DNA of 64,000 nt from Prorocentrum cordatum (Eukaryota > Sar > Dinophyceae > Prorocentrales > Prorocentraceae), in NCBI GenBank assembly GCA_963575745.1, contig CAUYUJ010015960.1, forward strand, positions 133,073 through 197,072, given 5' to 3'. Positions within the stretch are counted from its first letter, which is position 1, and every line of letters starts with the position of its first letter. Below the pieces are notes generated by a model. That model searched no databases. It was not told the origin of the DNA and saw nothing but the letters and a program-made list of their open reading frames with translations. Shown here one piece after another: positions 22,296 to 31,805 of the stretch. Position numbers and translations under genes: made by a program.

Positions 22296-22483
22296 AGCGT
22301 CCTAGCGCGCCTATAGGCCCACCAAATAATGTTCCAATAACCTCTTGTGGTCTGCGTGAGGTGTTCGTAGGGCATTTCTGGCCGTTGTTTAGACACCGGG
22401 CTTATGTTCTATTGTTTTGGTTATTGGAACATTCTTGGATTCTAGGAGCACCTCGTGGTAGACCTGTAGGAATGCCAGGACGG
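22296..22483. repeat. Imperfect inverted-repeat element
   Basis: Left arm AGCGTCCTAGCG...CCTATAGGCCCACCA...AATGTTCCAATAACC (22296-22342); right arm GGTTATTGGAACATT...TGGTAGACCTGTAGG...CCAGGACGG (22419-22483). The 15-bp core is perfect, the outer parts diverged. Candidate MITE of about 190 bp. Confidence 0.6.
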
Positions 22484-22499
22484 CGGGTCCCCGCTTAAT

Positions 22500-22800
22500 C
22501 TGGGGTCCTTTTGGATGCCTATTGGGCGATATTTGGGGCCTCTTGAGCTGTCTTGGAGCGTCGGTAAGCCGACAAGGCGAGAACGCCAGAATCTTCAATA
22601 TGTTTTTATTATGCTTGCCCCTTGACGCCTTCTTCGGAGTGCTCTGGGAGGCCTCTTTGGACGTTTTGAGAACCTTGAGCCGTCTGGAGGCTACTTTGGA
22701 GTCTTGGACTGGTAGTTCGGCGTGTCGGGGCCCTCTAGGACCGTGTTTTAGGGGGCCTCTTCGGGCACTCTTGCCGCGTCTTGGGGCTTTTCTGGGCCCT
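22500..22800 (+). repeat. CTTGGGG satellite block 8
   Basis: Degenerate units including CCTCTTGAGCTGTCTTGGAG, plus the satellite-associated phrase AAGGCGAGAACGCCA that recurs at 53560. Confidence 0.7.
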
Positions 22801-22837
22801 GGAACCGCCCGAGGGGGATGCGTATCTGGGGGGCGAC

Positions 22838-22975
22838 CCACCCCCCGGGACCCCTCCAGGACCCCCCCCTGGCGGGGAAGGAATCAAAGGGAAGGGGCTT
22901 CCCTTCGACTCAGCTACAACGTTGCTCAATGTCGCTTTGGCTCGCGCGCTGAAAGAGGAAGGCCCAGGGAAAAGA
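22838..22975 (+). repeat. Dispersed module J, copy 2
   Basis: CCCCCCCTGGCGGGGAAGGA, ATCAAAGGGAAGGGGCTTCC, TTCGACT, ACGTTGCTCAAT and GTCGCTTTGGCT match 17290-17445 in order. Confidence 0.65.
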
Positions 22976-23137
22976 GACGGGGGACGACGGAGACGACGAG
23001 GAGACAGTGGAGACGACACGACGACGACGACCAACGGAAGATCGTACTCCACACTTCGACAGGGTCGGAGGATTCGGTTGTTAAGTGCACACGGCCGATC
23101 ATGTACCAGGCCAAGTCTTGCACCTTGACTCCTGGCT

Positions 23138-23314
23138 TAAGTCGGGCGTGTCCCTCTACAGGGGGAATATCCAAAAATAGTCAGAAAATAGTTCGGGGAC
23201 GATGTTTCGACTGTTTTAGAGTATCTGGGGTGTACTTTTTGAGTATTTTTTATCTGTCGCCCAAAATCCCCCTCGTAGGAAAATCCCCCTCGTAGGGGGG
23301 ACACGCCCGACTTA
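23138..23314 (+). mobile_element. 150-bp MITE family, copy 3
   Basis: The best-preserved ends of the family: TAAGTCGGGCGTGTCC at the left and GGACACGCCCGACTTA at the right are exact inverted copies. The core has ATAGTC, GGGGACGATGTTTCGACTG and TATCTG motifs. It is longer than the others because a 16-bp piece around AAATCCCCCTCGTAGG is tandemly duplicated near the right end. Confidence 0.85.
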
Positions 23315-23454
23315 GATCCTGACCTGCCCTCCGCCCCCCATCCCTCACAACCTGCCCTCCCGCTCCCCGCCCGCCTCTCCCTCCCCTCCTGCACTCGCCA
23401 CCTCCCAGAGCTATGCAGCCTCCTTGGCCCTGTCGTGGGAGATGGCACTAGGAG

Positions 23455-23533
23455 GAAAAGGAGGAGGAGGAGGAGCAGGAGGAGGAGGAGGAGGAGGAGG
23501 AGGAGGAGGAGGAGGAGGAGGAGGAGGAGGAGC
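23455..23533 (+). repeat. (GGA)n microsatellite
   Basis: About 25 GGA units with AGCAGGA interruptions. Confidence 0.95.
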
Positions 23534-23806
23534 AGGACCACAACCTGGCTAAGGGGGAGGCTAGGGGTTGGCCGACCCGACCCTAACTCGAAACCTCGTG
23601 GCACTGGGCCACATGTTGTACTCCACAGCGGCCTCGGCCGCTGAGACGGCAATGCGCTGCCGACGCTGAATACGGTGCTGGGGCCTGGTGTGGCATTGCA
23701 CGCTGGGCCGCAGCAGCACCGAGAGGGGGGTTGAGCCACGGTCGGGGCGGACTGGCAACCCGAGTCCACCCCCGTGCTCAGGGGCCCCCGTGGGGTCCCT
23801 CCTGGT

Positions 23807-24255
23807 TGACGGTACCCCAAGGCTCGGGTACAAGGCTGGCTGCGTAACCGGCACCGTCGAGACGGGAGGGATAAAGAAGTGTGCGGCGTTCCTTCCCCCT
23901 GAGGCGGGGTGCCTGACACGCGTGCAGGACACACACACACACACACGCACGCGCACACATACAGCACACAGTAGGTCGCCAAAACGGGACTCTGCAGTGA
24001 AAAGGACGGCATGTCTCGACAGGTTGGCGGTACCCCAACGCTCGGGTACAAGGGCAGGCTGCGTAACCTGCACCGCCAGTCGGAGCGAGAAACAAAGCCC
24101 CAGATCGAACCTGCATCGCGCCAAGGCGTGTCTGCGGCCAGTGCCGCAGGAAAGTGAGTGGGCGCTCCTTCCCCCTGAAGCGGGGTGCCTGACACGCGTG
24201 CGGGGAGCGCGCACGCACACGCGCACATGTACACAAAGAGCGAGGCGACGCCAGG
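23807..24255 (+). repeat. Tandem duplication, about 220-277 bp unit
   Basis: Two copies share GGTACCCCAA(G/C)GCTCGGGTACAAGG, GCTGCGTAACC and CTTCCCCCTGA(G/A)GCGGGGTG plus CCTGACACGCGTGC, followed by a CA/CG dinucleotide tract. Lies just downstream (in LINE orientation) of the ORF2 end, possibly in its 3' region. Confidence 0.8.
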
Positions 24256-24310
24256 ACGACTCGGCACTGCCCACCCTTGGTGTAAAGAACGCCAGGACGA
24301 TGGGCAAGCC

Positions 24311-27300
24311 TCATCCCTGGTGTGGGCCTGTCTGCACCTGGGCTTGATCTGCCTCGCTGGGCAGTTGTTGCGCAGCTTCCATGGCTCTTCGATAAAAATG
24401 CTCGAGTGGCTCTGGAGGCGAAACAACGGGGGTGGATGCCCTTCCACTCCTCGGGTGTCTTAGCTCCAGAGCGCGGGCTAGCTGGCTTCTTGAATTGTTC
24501 GACGAAAGTTCCCGCGGACACTCTTGAAATAAACGGCCGCGGGTGCCTGTTTCCGAATAGGACCCGCAGGAGCGACACACAATCATCGTGCTGGAATTGA
24601 ACACGTACTCAAACATCAAACGCTGATGGCCTTTGGGTCTTTACGCTAGCGAGGCTAGGCCCGCGCAGTACCCGGGACATTTTACATCAAGGCGCTTGAG
24701 GTACTGGTCCTGGGTCTTGGCCCTGATTCGGCATAGGGTGCAACTAAACGTGCTGCGGATATACTCCCAACGGTGGAGCTCGCCTGCGGGCCCTGGGGGC
24801 TCGGAGGGGTGGAGGCGAGGAGGCTTCGGAGGAGGAGGGATGGCCCCAGGGTCCGAGGCATATTCAGCCGAGGCTGCTTCGACGGGCGGATTCTTACTGG
24901 CTGGACGGCCCAAGGACTTCTTACCCGCTTTCGTGGCCAGCGCTGGCCACTTAGGGAGGACCCCAGCAACATAGAACAAAAACCGTCGCAGCATGCTTTG
25001 GTCGAAACTACTCTGCTCCAGCTCCGACTGGGATGGCTGACAAAGGGTTGCTGCGGCTCGCTTGGCTGCTTTGTCCGCTGCATCGTTACCTAAAGCATGG
25101 TTGTAGTCATCATTACTGTCAAAATCCTGGGTTATATTCTGGTGGGCTTTCACCTTCACGAGACAAGTAGACGGCGGCACGACAGCTGTGCCCGCCAGAA
25201 CTTCGAACCCTGCATGTTGATTCTTCCTGGGTTAACCAGGAGACTGAAAGAGGTCAGAGATGGGTACCTAAGGGCGAGATGGTCCACGCAGCTACGATTG
25301 CAAGCATCTCCGCCACACCCGAGCTCTGAGTGTACAGGTTGCCCACCTGGCCTGACAACATCGCGAAGGGTTCCTCGTTTCTCATGCTGACTACGGCCCA
25401 ACCAGCCGACTGGACAGCTGGGTGTCTCGAATTGTCGCAGCTGCCGTCCACGTATACTGGGCCTGAGAAAGCTTCCTCCAGGCTGACGTCGGGGTCTACG
25501 CACCAAAACTGGCAATGCGCCAGCCCTGTTCCAATCGGGGGGCAAGCGTTAAAATCAGGCCTGATTTGGAAACCGAATTTTAGGAGCGGATCTTGTCCTT
25601 GAAGGATGAGATCCTGCTCTCCTGGCGATAAAGCTCTATCTCGCTCCTCCTGCGAGATGGCACTGGAACAAACGGTGATGCAGTGAGTCGTTGGGAGATC
25701 CACATTCGCACTGGGTGTCTATATCCTGCCCGGCATCGTTGGCCCTGGACTTTGCCCAGGTGCCTTGCGCGAGGAAAGTTAGAAGACTGCCCCGCTCCTG
25801 ATTGGTTACATTAGAGCTGGCGAGGACTCGTGGCAACGTGGGCATTCACCTGGGGGCCTGCGTGACCAAGCTTGCTAGCAGCTCGCTCTCTAAGCTGCTA
25901 CTGCCAGTTTGCTGCATTTTCTGTTGCACATAGGCTGGCGAGAAACACGTTAGAGGATATTGCTGTCCTTGGAAACCAGGGTCCAGCCTATGCGATGCAA
26001 GGGAAGCATTACAGCGGCGAATGGGGCCCCGAACGCTGCTCCAGCGCGACGGGGCCTGGCCCATCAGGGCCTTCCTTCCTGCGGAGGGAGGGTAGGGGAC
26101 TGGTTGTGGCCGACCACACTATTAAATGCCAAACGAGAGCGGGTCCTAGGGCAAGTTTCCACGTGGGGCCACCGATCAGGAGGAGGCTCAGGCATTTGCT
26201 TCTCGTGGCACATTTGGGTCCTGCTAGTTTTAAGTACCGCTGCTGAGCAGTGGCCAGCTGGCTGTCGTTGAGACCCGTGACCTCGTGGCCGAAAGAGGCT
26301 GCCGCAAATGTGCCCGTGTTGTAGATCTTGCGCGTATCCCTTCCAGCTCTCATGATGGATCCAAGTCTCCTCATCCTCTTCTTGATTCTGTCCGTCCTGG
26401 CTTTGGCTACTCGATCCTTTCTCCACCTGCGCTGGGGGGCACCTGTTGCAGTCTCGCAGCCGAGGCTGGGTCCCGAAATGTCCGTTGTGCAGCCTGCTCG
26501 GGCTTGCAGTCTGCAGGAGCGAACAGCTGAGTGTTGGCGGGGGCGATCTTGCTGTCAAGATCGGTCTGGATGCCATCTAGCAAGCTCTGGGTGCCGCGGT
26601 TCAGGCGGCCGGCGATGCGGCAGATCTTGTAATCATGATTCTTTAAGAGGATATCGTCTATGAACCTGTAGAGGTCCACATCGGGGTTCTGCTGGGTCCA
26701 GGAGTCCAGGGGGTCTATCGTGAACATCTGTATGAGGTATGTTGCAAGACCACACCTCGCAGCGATGCCATGTACTGTGTGGCCCGCCGACATCGCCAGG
26801 TCCTCGTGTCCTACATATCTGAGGCTCGCAAAAACAATCCCCAGGATGATCCTGGGCGGGGTGGCGGGGAAACCACTGCGAAGGGCTCGGGTAGCAAGCA
26901 TGCTGCGGTTAATGTTTTCATAGTAGTTGCTGAGGTCGTAGAGAACCATGACTGAATGTAGTTGTTCGTTACGCTTGGAGTAACACTCGCACGCTAAGCT
27001 CTGCTTGACAACTAGCTCCACTATGTAATGCCCTGCTTGGTGAGCGAGGAATGGGCGCCTGCGATTCCGTTCCCATTCTCTCGCTGCTGACTGTCTTGCT
27101 CTAGCCCAAGCGCGATGCAGGCCTGACATCATTCCGATCGATCTCATTGCTGGTTTCGTTGCCTGCGGATATTGCTGCTTGTGCTTCATGATAAGTATTG
27201 AGATTATTGCTTGTATCTGCGAGGGCATGAAACCTAGGCTCTCGATGGGGAGCAACAGCTGCGCGACAATGTCTGCCTGCTGCTCGGTGATGAGCGCGAG

Positions 27301-28933
27301 GTGCCTCGGTTGGACTCCGCCCCACGTTGAAGCTGTCGTCACTGAAAAACTCTTAGCTGCTTCCGGAAGGGTCTTGCCGTCCATCGGTCCCAGGGCTATT
27401 CTGTCATCGATGTCCCTTGGAACTGGATTATCCTGTGGCTTGACCGAGGTGTCCCAGAGACTGGCAAGTCTTTCGGCTTCCCCTTCTAGAATGCTGCTTG
27501 GGCGACCTGACCATCGTCCCTTGACGAGGGTTGATGCTGGCTTCCAGGCTTCCAGGCTCCTCGTCCATCTGCGGGCCCAGCCGACTCCTCCCTGAAGGGA
27601 ACTTTGGACCCGCGAGGCCCAGGCTTTGGCCGATTCGGAATGTTGCTGTTTCCGTTCGTTGTATATGGCTCGGTCCAGGTCCTGGAGAATGTCGTTCATG
27701 GCCGGGTCGTTTGCGCCCGCGGGTAGCACTCCAGCGGTTGCGTCTGCAAGGAGAAGTGCTCCGAGCTGCGACGCTGTCGCCAACAGCTGCTTCAAAGATT
27801 CGACCGGAGCAAACTCCTCTGGCGAGTCCTGCAGGCCCGCCACCAAATACTCTAACTGGCTAGTGTCCGCCTTCGAAGCGACGAAATTGATGTCGACGAG
27901 ACGGTTTCGAAGCCATCGAAGCGGGGCCTCCAGAGACTTCCAACTAGCGCGAGTTTGAGAATTTGGCACGCACCGCTTTTAACCACTGGGGGGCTCGCAC
28001 GTGGGGCCGTAGAGTGTCTAAGAGGGTTATCCGTGAGGCTGCCGAGGGACTGCTCAGGGTCCATTACCACCATGAAGTAGCAGTAATCCAGAATGGCCTG
28101 GCGCTGTGGAATTCCGAGAGGCGTAGCCGCATCGTGAAGCACAGCATTGGCCTAGCTAATCACACTCGCTTTGGGTCCAGCTGGTTGGCCTTTTAGACGG
28201 GCCGGACGGTTTGACTGAAGGATGTCGCTGGGGCTTCTTCAGGGCTGGCACAAGAAAACTATCGTCGCTTTGAAAGACTAGACGAACTGGCCTGCGAGGA
28301 GACAGCGGGCACCTGGTCCAAGTCTGAACTTTCTCCGTCCACTCGCCCAGGGTTTCGCTGATCAGGAAGAAATCCAGAACGTTGCTCGATTTGGCTTTCC
28401 GACACGTTGGTTCCTCTGGGGCCGCGATCTTCAAGGAGGCCCTGTTCAAACACTCCGTGGATTCGATCTTCGCGGGGGACAGGTTGGAATCCCCCGCCGC
28501 AATAATGGGTGGGCGGAGTCTGTCCGGTTGGACCGCGCTGTCTGCGAGCAGGCCCAGGTTGGTCTTACCTAGGCCCTCGGAGGCAAGGAAATACGCGCTC
28601 ACGAGGCCGACCTTCGGCAAGCCTGGGGCCTCCAGGCAGACACCTGCGAGGCGGCTCTCGTCAACGTGGCTCTCGAAATGCATCGGCTCAACCCCCAGGT
28701 CGAGCCCGTCGCTGACGAGAATGGCCACTCCGTTGACGCGCTCCATTGAAATTGGCTGGCGGGATGTGCGCCAGCCATCCCCTCTGCTGGCACCGCTGGG
28801 TCTTCTGGGCAATGATGCCCCCATCGCATAGCCTGTGTTCCTGGGCGCAGATCAGCGTCGCATCATTCACCCACTGCGACTCAACGAACTACTCGAAAGC
28901 TGGCCAGCAGCTGCCGTTGGAGGCTATGAACAT
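24311..28933 (-). pseudogene. LINE ORF2: endonuclease, RT, RNase H (broken)
   Basis: Starts at an ATG seven bases after the ORF1 stop. The endonuclease (APE type) begins with the catalytic-Glu motif LICAQEHRL after an in-frame TAG at 28889-28891, then shifts frame and continues with NGVAILVSDG, IIAAGDSNL (the GDxN motif, about 28477-28500) and SNVLDFFLIS; the usual SPHRP-type His reads SPRRP. The RT (27969-26407) has motif A VLYDLSNYYENI, a diverged motif B AARCGLATYL and motif C RFIDDI (about 26654-26665). After further frameshifts come a cysteine/histidine cluster (CECGSPNDSLHHRLFQC), an RNase H with VYVDGSC, SGVAEMLAIVAAW and VKAHQNI...GNDAADKAAK, and a C-terminal CRSCGSYSE ribbon beyond a TAA at 24641-24643. 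At least six frame changes make it non-functional as read. Domain assignment from motifs is confident; exact breakpoints are not. Confidence 0.85.
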
Positions 28934-28940
28934 GATGACG

Positions 28941-30014
28941 TCAAAGAGGCGACTTATCTTCTCCTGGCTGGCTAGCGTTTGTGGCCTCGCGGAGTCGCTT
29001 GGCCGCCTCCTCGTCCTTGTTCTGCTCCGTGAGATTGGCGACCTCGTCCAGGGCGTGCTTGTCGCCGCTGCCCCAGCCCACGAAGGCCATGGCGTCGTCC
29101 TCCTCCTCTGAGTCTGGACCAACTGGTTTGGCCATGCCGTCATGCAGACTCTCTGGCCTTGGTGCCTGTAAAGGCGGTGGGGGCTGGGTGGGCGCTGGCA
29201 GCGGCGGGGTCGGCGTCGGCGACGGCGAGGCGCTGTCCGCCGCTGCGCTCTCGTGCTGCCTCTTGAGCTGGTCGAAGGTGTTGGCCAGGTCCTGCACCTT
29301 GGCCTGCAGGACTGGCGGGGCGACTCCTGGCGGGACCTTCGCCGGCAACGCCGCGTAGACCATCTCAGACATGCCGGTGTTCTCGGATGCCTGTTGCGCT
29401 GCCGCGTGGGCCGCCATGGCCCGCTGCGCCTCGAGCTGCTGCAGCTCGTCCTTCGGGTCCGCGAGCTCCTTGGAGCGCGTCTTGCACTGGGTGGCCAGGG
29501 ACGTGATCTGCGCCGCGATGTCAGTGAGCTCGTGCTGGAAGCCCTCCACTTTCTGCTTGGTGATCTGCACTTGGCCGTGCACTGACTGGGCCTGCTGGTC
29601 GAGGCTCTTGCCTCGCAGCGCTTCCATCTTTGCGTGCTTGAGTACCTCCAGAGCGTCGAAGTACCCTTTGCCCTGCACACCGACCCACTTCTTCCAGAAG
29701 GTGACTTGGGCCTGAGCCAGTGCGACTGGGTCAGGTTGGGCGGGGTATCCAGGATCTTTGTCAGGCGCTTGTTGTTGCGATGTCTGCTCCTCCTTACCGT
29801 CGTCCACAAACCGTACTCGAGGTTCCCATGCAGCGCCTCTGCCCCCTCGGCCACTGGTGCGGGGCGGGTGGGAGGGCTGCCTGCTGCTCGCTCGACTCCG
29901 TTGGCCGAGGGCCTGGAGGTGCGAACCGCACTGCGAGCAAGCCTTGGCAGGCGCCCATTCCCACCCGCGGCACTTGGCGCGGGGGCACACCAGGTACTTG
30001 CCGCGGGAAGCCAT
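28941..30014 (-). CDS. LINE ORF1, zinc-ribbon and coiled-coil protein
   Basis: 357 residues, uninterrupted. The chosen ATG (30014-30012) begins MASRGKYLVC and lies 226 bases after the spliced-leader relic. Residues 10-29 form a C-X4-C-X10-C-X2-C zinc ribbon (C10, C15, C26, C29). A basic, Ser/Arg-rich linker follows, then a Gln/Ala/Glu/Lys-rich segment around residues 95-240 that looks like a coiled coil, then a Pro-rich stretch and an acidic section with SEEEDDAMAFVGWGSGD. The C terminus DEEAAKRLREATNAS is again helical. Position just before ORF2 implies the nucleic-acid-binding, RNP-forming ORF1 protein of a LINE. I cannot name a specific family. The intact frame beside a broken ORF2 could mean recent loss, weaker decay by chance, or selection. 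Confidence 0.75.
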   Translation of the reverse strand: MASRGKYLVCPRAKCRGWEWAPAKACSQCGSHLQALGQRSRASSRQPSHPPRTSGRGGRGAAWEPRVRFVDDGKEEQTSQQQAPDKDPGYPAQPDPVALAQAQVTFWKKWVGVQGKGYFDALEVLKHAKMEALRGKSLDQQAQSVHGQVQITKQKVEGFQHELTDIAAQITSLATQCKTRSKELADPKDELQQLEAQRAMAAHAAAQQASENTGMSEMVYAALPAKVPPGVAPPVLQAKVQDLANTFDQLKRQHESAAADSASPSPTPTPPLPAPTQPPPPLQAPRPESLHDGMAKPVGPDSEEEDDAMAFVGWGSGDKHALDEVANLTEQNKDEEAAKRLREATNASQPGEDKSPL

Positions 30015-30208
30015 GGCGCTGCACTGACGAGGGCGAGAATGCCAAAGAAAAGTCTGGCTGGAGAGATCGTGGTTGCGGGCGGAGCGCGGGCTCCGAACCG
30101 ACAGATGCCGAAAGTCGAAGGGTGGAGGGCCTGAGGCAGGGGCTGCCCTGCCACCCTCGGAGGCCTGCTGTGGGCCAGCTCGCCTCGAGCCAGCCCCTCG
30201 GCTGCGGG

Positions 30209-30244
30209 CAAGTACGAAGCCGCAGGGCCACGGTTTCGTACTTG
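30209..30244 (-). other. Hairpin directly after the spliced leader
   Basis: CAAGTACGAA pairs perfectly with TTCGTACTTG; inside it, CCG pairs with CGG around an 8-base loop. The last four leader bases (CAAG) form part of the stem. It may be a structural element of the retrotransposon RNA 5' end. Confidence 0.8.
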
Positions 30245-30261
30245 AGCCAAAATGGCTACGG
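30241..30261 (-). other. Dinoflagellate spliced-leader relic
   Basis: The minus strand carries all 21 bases after the first, variable base of the 22-nt dinoflagellate spliced leader, including the core TAGCCATTTTGGCTCAAG. It is followed by TACG, not by the GT expected after the exon in a spliced-leader RNA gene, and it sits upstream of ORF1 in the same orientation. That fits a retroposed, trans-spliced mRNA. The alternative, a decayed spliced-leader RNA gene, is less likely but not excluded. Confidence 0.9.
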
Positions 30262-30262
30262 G

Positions 30263-30332
30263 GGAGGAGGAGCAGGAGGAGGAGGAGGCGGAGGACGAGG
30301 CGGAGGAGGAGGAGGAGGAGGAGGAGGAGTAA
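30263..30332 (+). repeat. (GGA)n microsatellite abutting the LINE 5' end
   Basis: GGA/GCGGA units immediately outside the spliced-leader relic, perhaps the insertion target or its expansion. Confidence 0.9.
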
Positions 30333-30515
30333 GAATGCAATGGGGTCGTGTGCGTAGGTGGCCGCCTCCGCCGGCGGAGCGCGCCGAGGTGGCGAGGCCA
30401 GCGCGCGCCGGCCGCGCGGCAATTGCTCGACGCGACGCCTCTGCGAAGTGGAAGACGCGCCTCGCAGGGCAGAAAGGACCTTCCAGGACGGCAGCCCGTC
30501 GCGCGCACACTCTAC

Positions 30516-30683
30516 TTTCAGGAGGGAGAAATACACGCAGACACAATTAATCGTCGACTCCCCGGACAATATGGGAGAATATGGGAAGTGGGGGGACGAC
30601 AAAAACACAGAAAATATACGGAAATATGGGGTATCCTGTTATTTGTGTGTATTTATTTGTGTGTGTGTGTGTCCCTGGGCCCC
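30516..30683 (+). repeat. Dispersed repeat family F, copy 2
   Basis: TTTCAGGAGGGAGAAATACA, CAGACACAA, CGTCGACTCCC, AATATGGGAGAATATGGGAA, TATTTATTTGTGTG, CTGGGCCCC: same order as 11348-11512. Confidence 0.7.
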
Positions 30684-30689
30684 TATTCA

Positions 30690-31329
30690 TCTACTTCAGC
30701 CACGCGCAGAGGGGGGTGGGGGGAGGGGAAGCGCTCCTTAGAAGCACCCCTGCTTCTTAGAAGGCGCGGGCCTGTAGATGTATGGCCGGCGCCTTCCAAG
30801 AAGCAACCTCCTTTAAGAAACCCTCCCCCTCTCTCCACCACCTTGCGCGCGCAGCCGACTACTGCTTGCGGCGGCCCTCGCCACCGTGCCAGCGCAGCAT
30901 TTGAACACATGCCGCAGGGTGGTTCTGCTGAGTTCTTCCAAAAGGCTTGGAAGGACCATCTTTGGGCAGCTTTGAGAGCAGCGCCACTATGCTGCAGCGA
31001 ATCGTGGGAGTAATGTCGCATGACTCTCGGGTTTGCTAACTATCCAGCTGCCTGAGCAAAACCCGCCACCGTGCCTTTGCAACAGCGCAGCGGGAAGGAG
31101 GCCGAGAGCAGGAACATCACAAACTCGACAAGTCGTCTGCAGTGGGGCGGGTCGTGATCCCGACCTCTCCTTCGCCCGTGCGGTAATTAGGGAGGAGGAG
31201 GAGGACCAGTGTAAACACAAGATTCATCAACGATGTTGAATCCATCCTCCCTCCAAGATCCCTCTCCTTAGGCCCCTGCAGGGCTTCGTTTTCACTGAGG
31301 GAATCGCCCCGTTGGAGGACAACCGTGTG
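30690..31329. other. Intergenic DNA, nothing recognised
   Basis: No gene, RNA or element recognised. Confidence 0.4.
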
Positions 31330-31555
31330 AGCATCTTGAAACGTGCCAAAATACCATTGTCAGGACTTCAACGCCACGAGTTCTTCTGACTGTTACGTCG
31401 TGGCGATCCTGAATCGCGCGAGGACACCATTCCTTGGACTTCAACACCGCAAATCAACGTACATGTTGTGCCCTGACAATCCTGAGCCGTTCCAAAACAC
31501 CACTTCTGGTACGTTAACCATCAAATCAGTGAAACTCCGTGCAAATCTTGAAAAC
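31330..31555 (+). repeat. Tandem repeat, about 74-bp unit, 3 copies
   Basis: Units begin near 31334, 31407 and 31481 with (A/C)T(T/C)CTGAA-like starts, then CC(A)AAA(A/C)CACCATT...GGACTTCAACxCC. The copies are strongly diverged. Confidence 0.6.
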
Positions 31556-31705
31556 GAATGCGCGCGGCGCTAAGGCGAGAGCCACATTTCGAAAACCACC
31601 CGCCCTAAATCCGTGAATCGCTTGCACATGCAACAAATGCGCGGCGCTGTGGCGAGAGTCACATTTTGAATTGGACCGCCCTCGATCCATGAAACTCCTT
31701 GCAAT
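31556..31705 (+). repeat. Tandem repeat, about 80-bp unit, left pair
   Basis: Units contain AATGCGCGCGGCGCTAAGGC, GAGAGCCACATTT and CCGCCCT(A/C)(A/G)ATCC(G/A)TGAA. The same unit reappears on the far side of the 89-bp array at 32795-32915. Confidence 0.75.
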
Positions 31706-31805
31706 GTTTCCCCACCGTCATGTGGTGTTGGGTTCTCGTTTCGAAGGGTCAGCGCCCCGCGTCCCAACTCTGCTCTCCTCCTCCCCCTCCTCCTCCCCTC
31801 CCGCT

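Larger units (their letters stand above)
24311..30262 (-). mobile_element. LINE-like retrotransposon with spliced-leader 5' end
   Basis: On the minus strand, a 5' spliced-leader relic (30241-30261) is followed by a 226-bp leader, ORF1 (30014-28941), a 7-base gap, and ORF2 (28933-24311) with endonuclease, reverse transcriptase and RNase H domains in that order. ORF1 is intact and ORF2 is broken, so the copy is probably dead. No poly(A) tail or target-site duplication could be identified, so the 3' boundary is only the last recognisable coding segment. Coding strand, domain order and two-ORF layout are those of non-LTR retrotransposons. Confidence 0.85.

Noticed and set aside
22670-22690. Further spliced-leader fragments (CCTTGAGCC phrases, also near 57253)
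   Set aside because: They are part of the satellite unit CCTTGAGCCGTCTTGG and diverge from the leader after GAGCC.
23137-24447. 436-codon minus-strand frame
   Set aside because: Covers a MITE, a GGA array and the tandem duplication; apparent Cys-rich repeats come from the CA/CG tracts.
30241-30264. Functional spliced-leader RNA gene
   Set aside because: No GT directly after the leader exon, no recognisable Sm site downstream, and a LINE ORF1 follows on the same strand.
28889-30508. 539-codon minus frame overlapping LINE ORF1
   Set aside because: Most is an out-of-frame reading of ORF1; only its last segment (from ATG 28933) belongs to ORF2.
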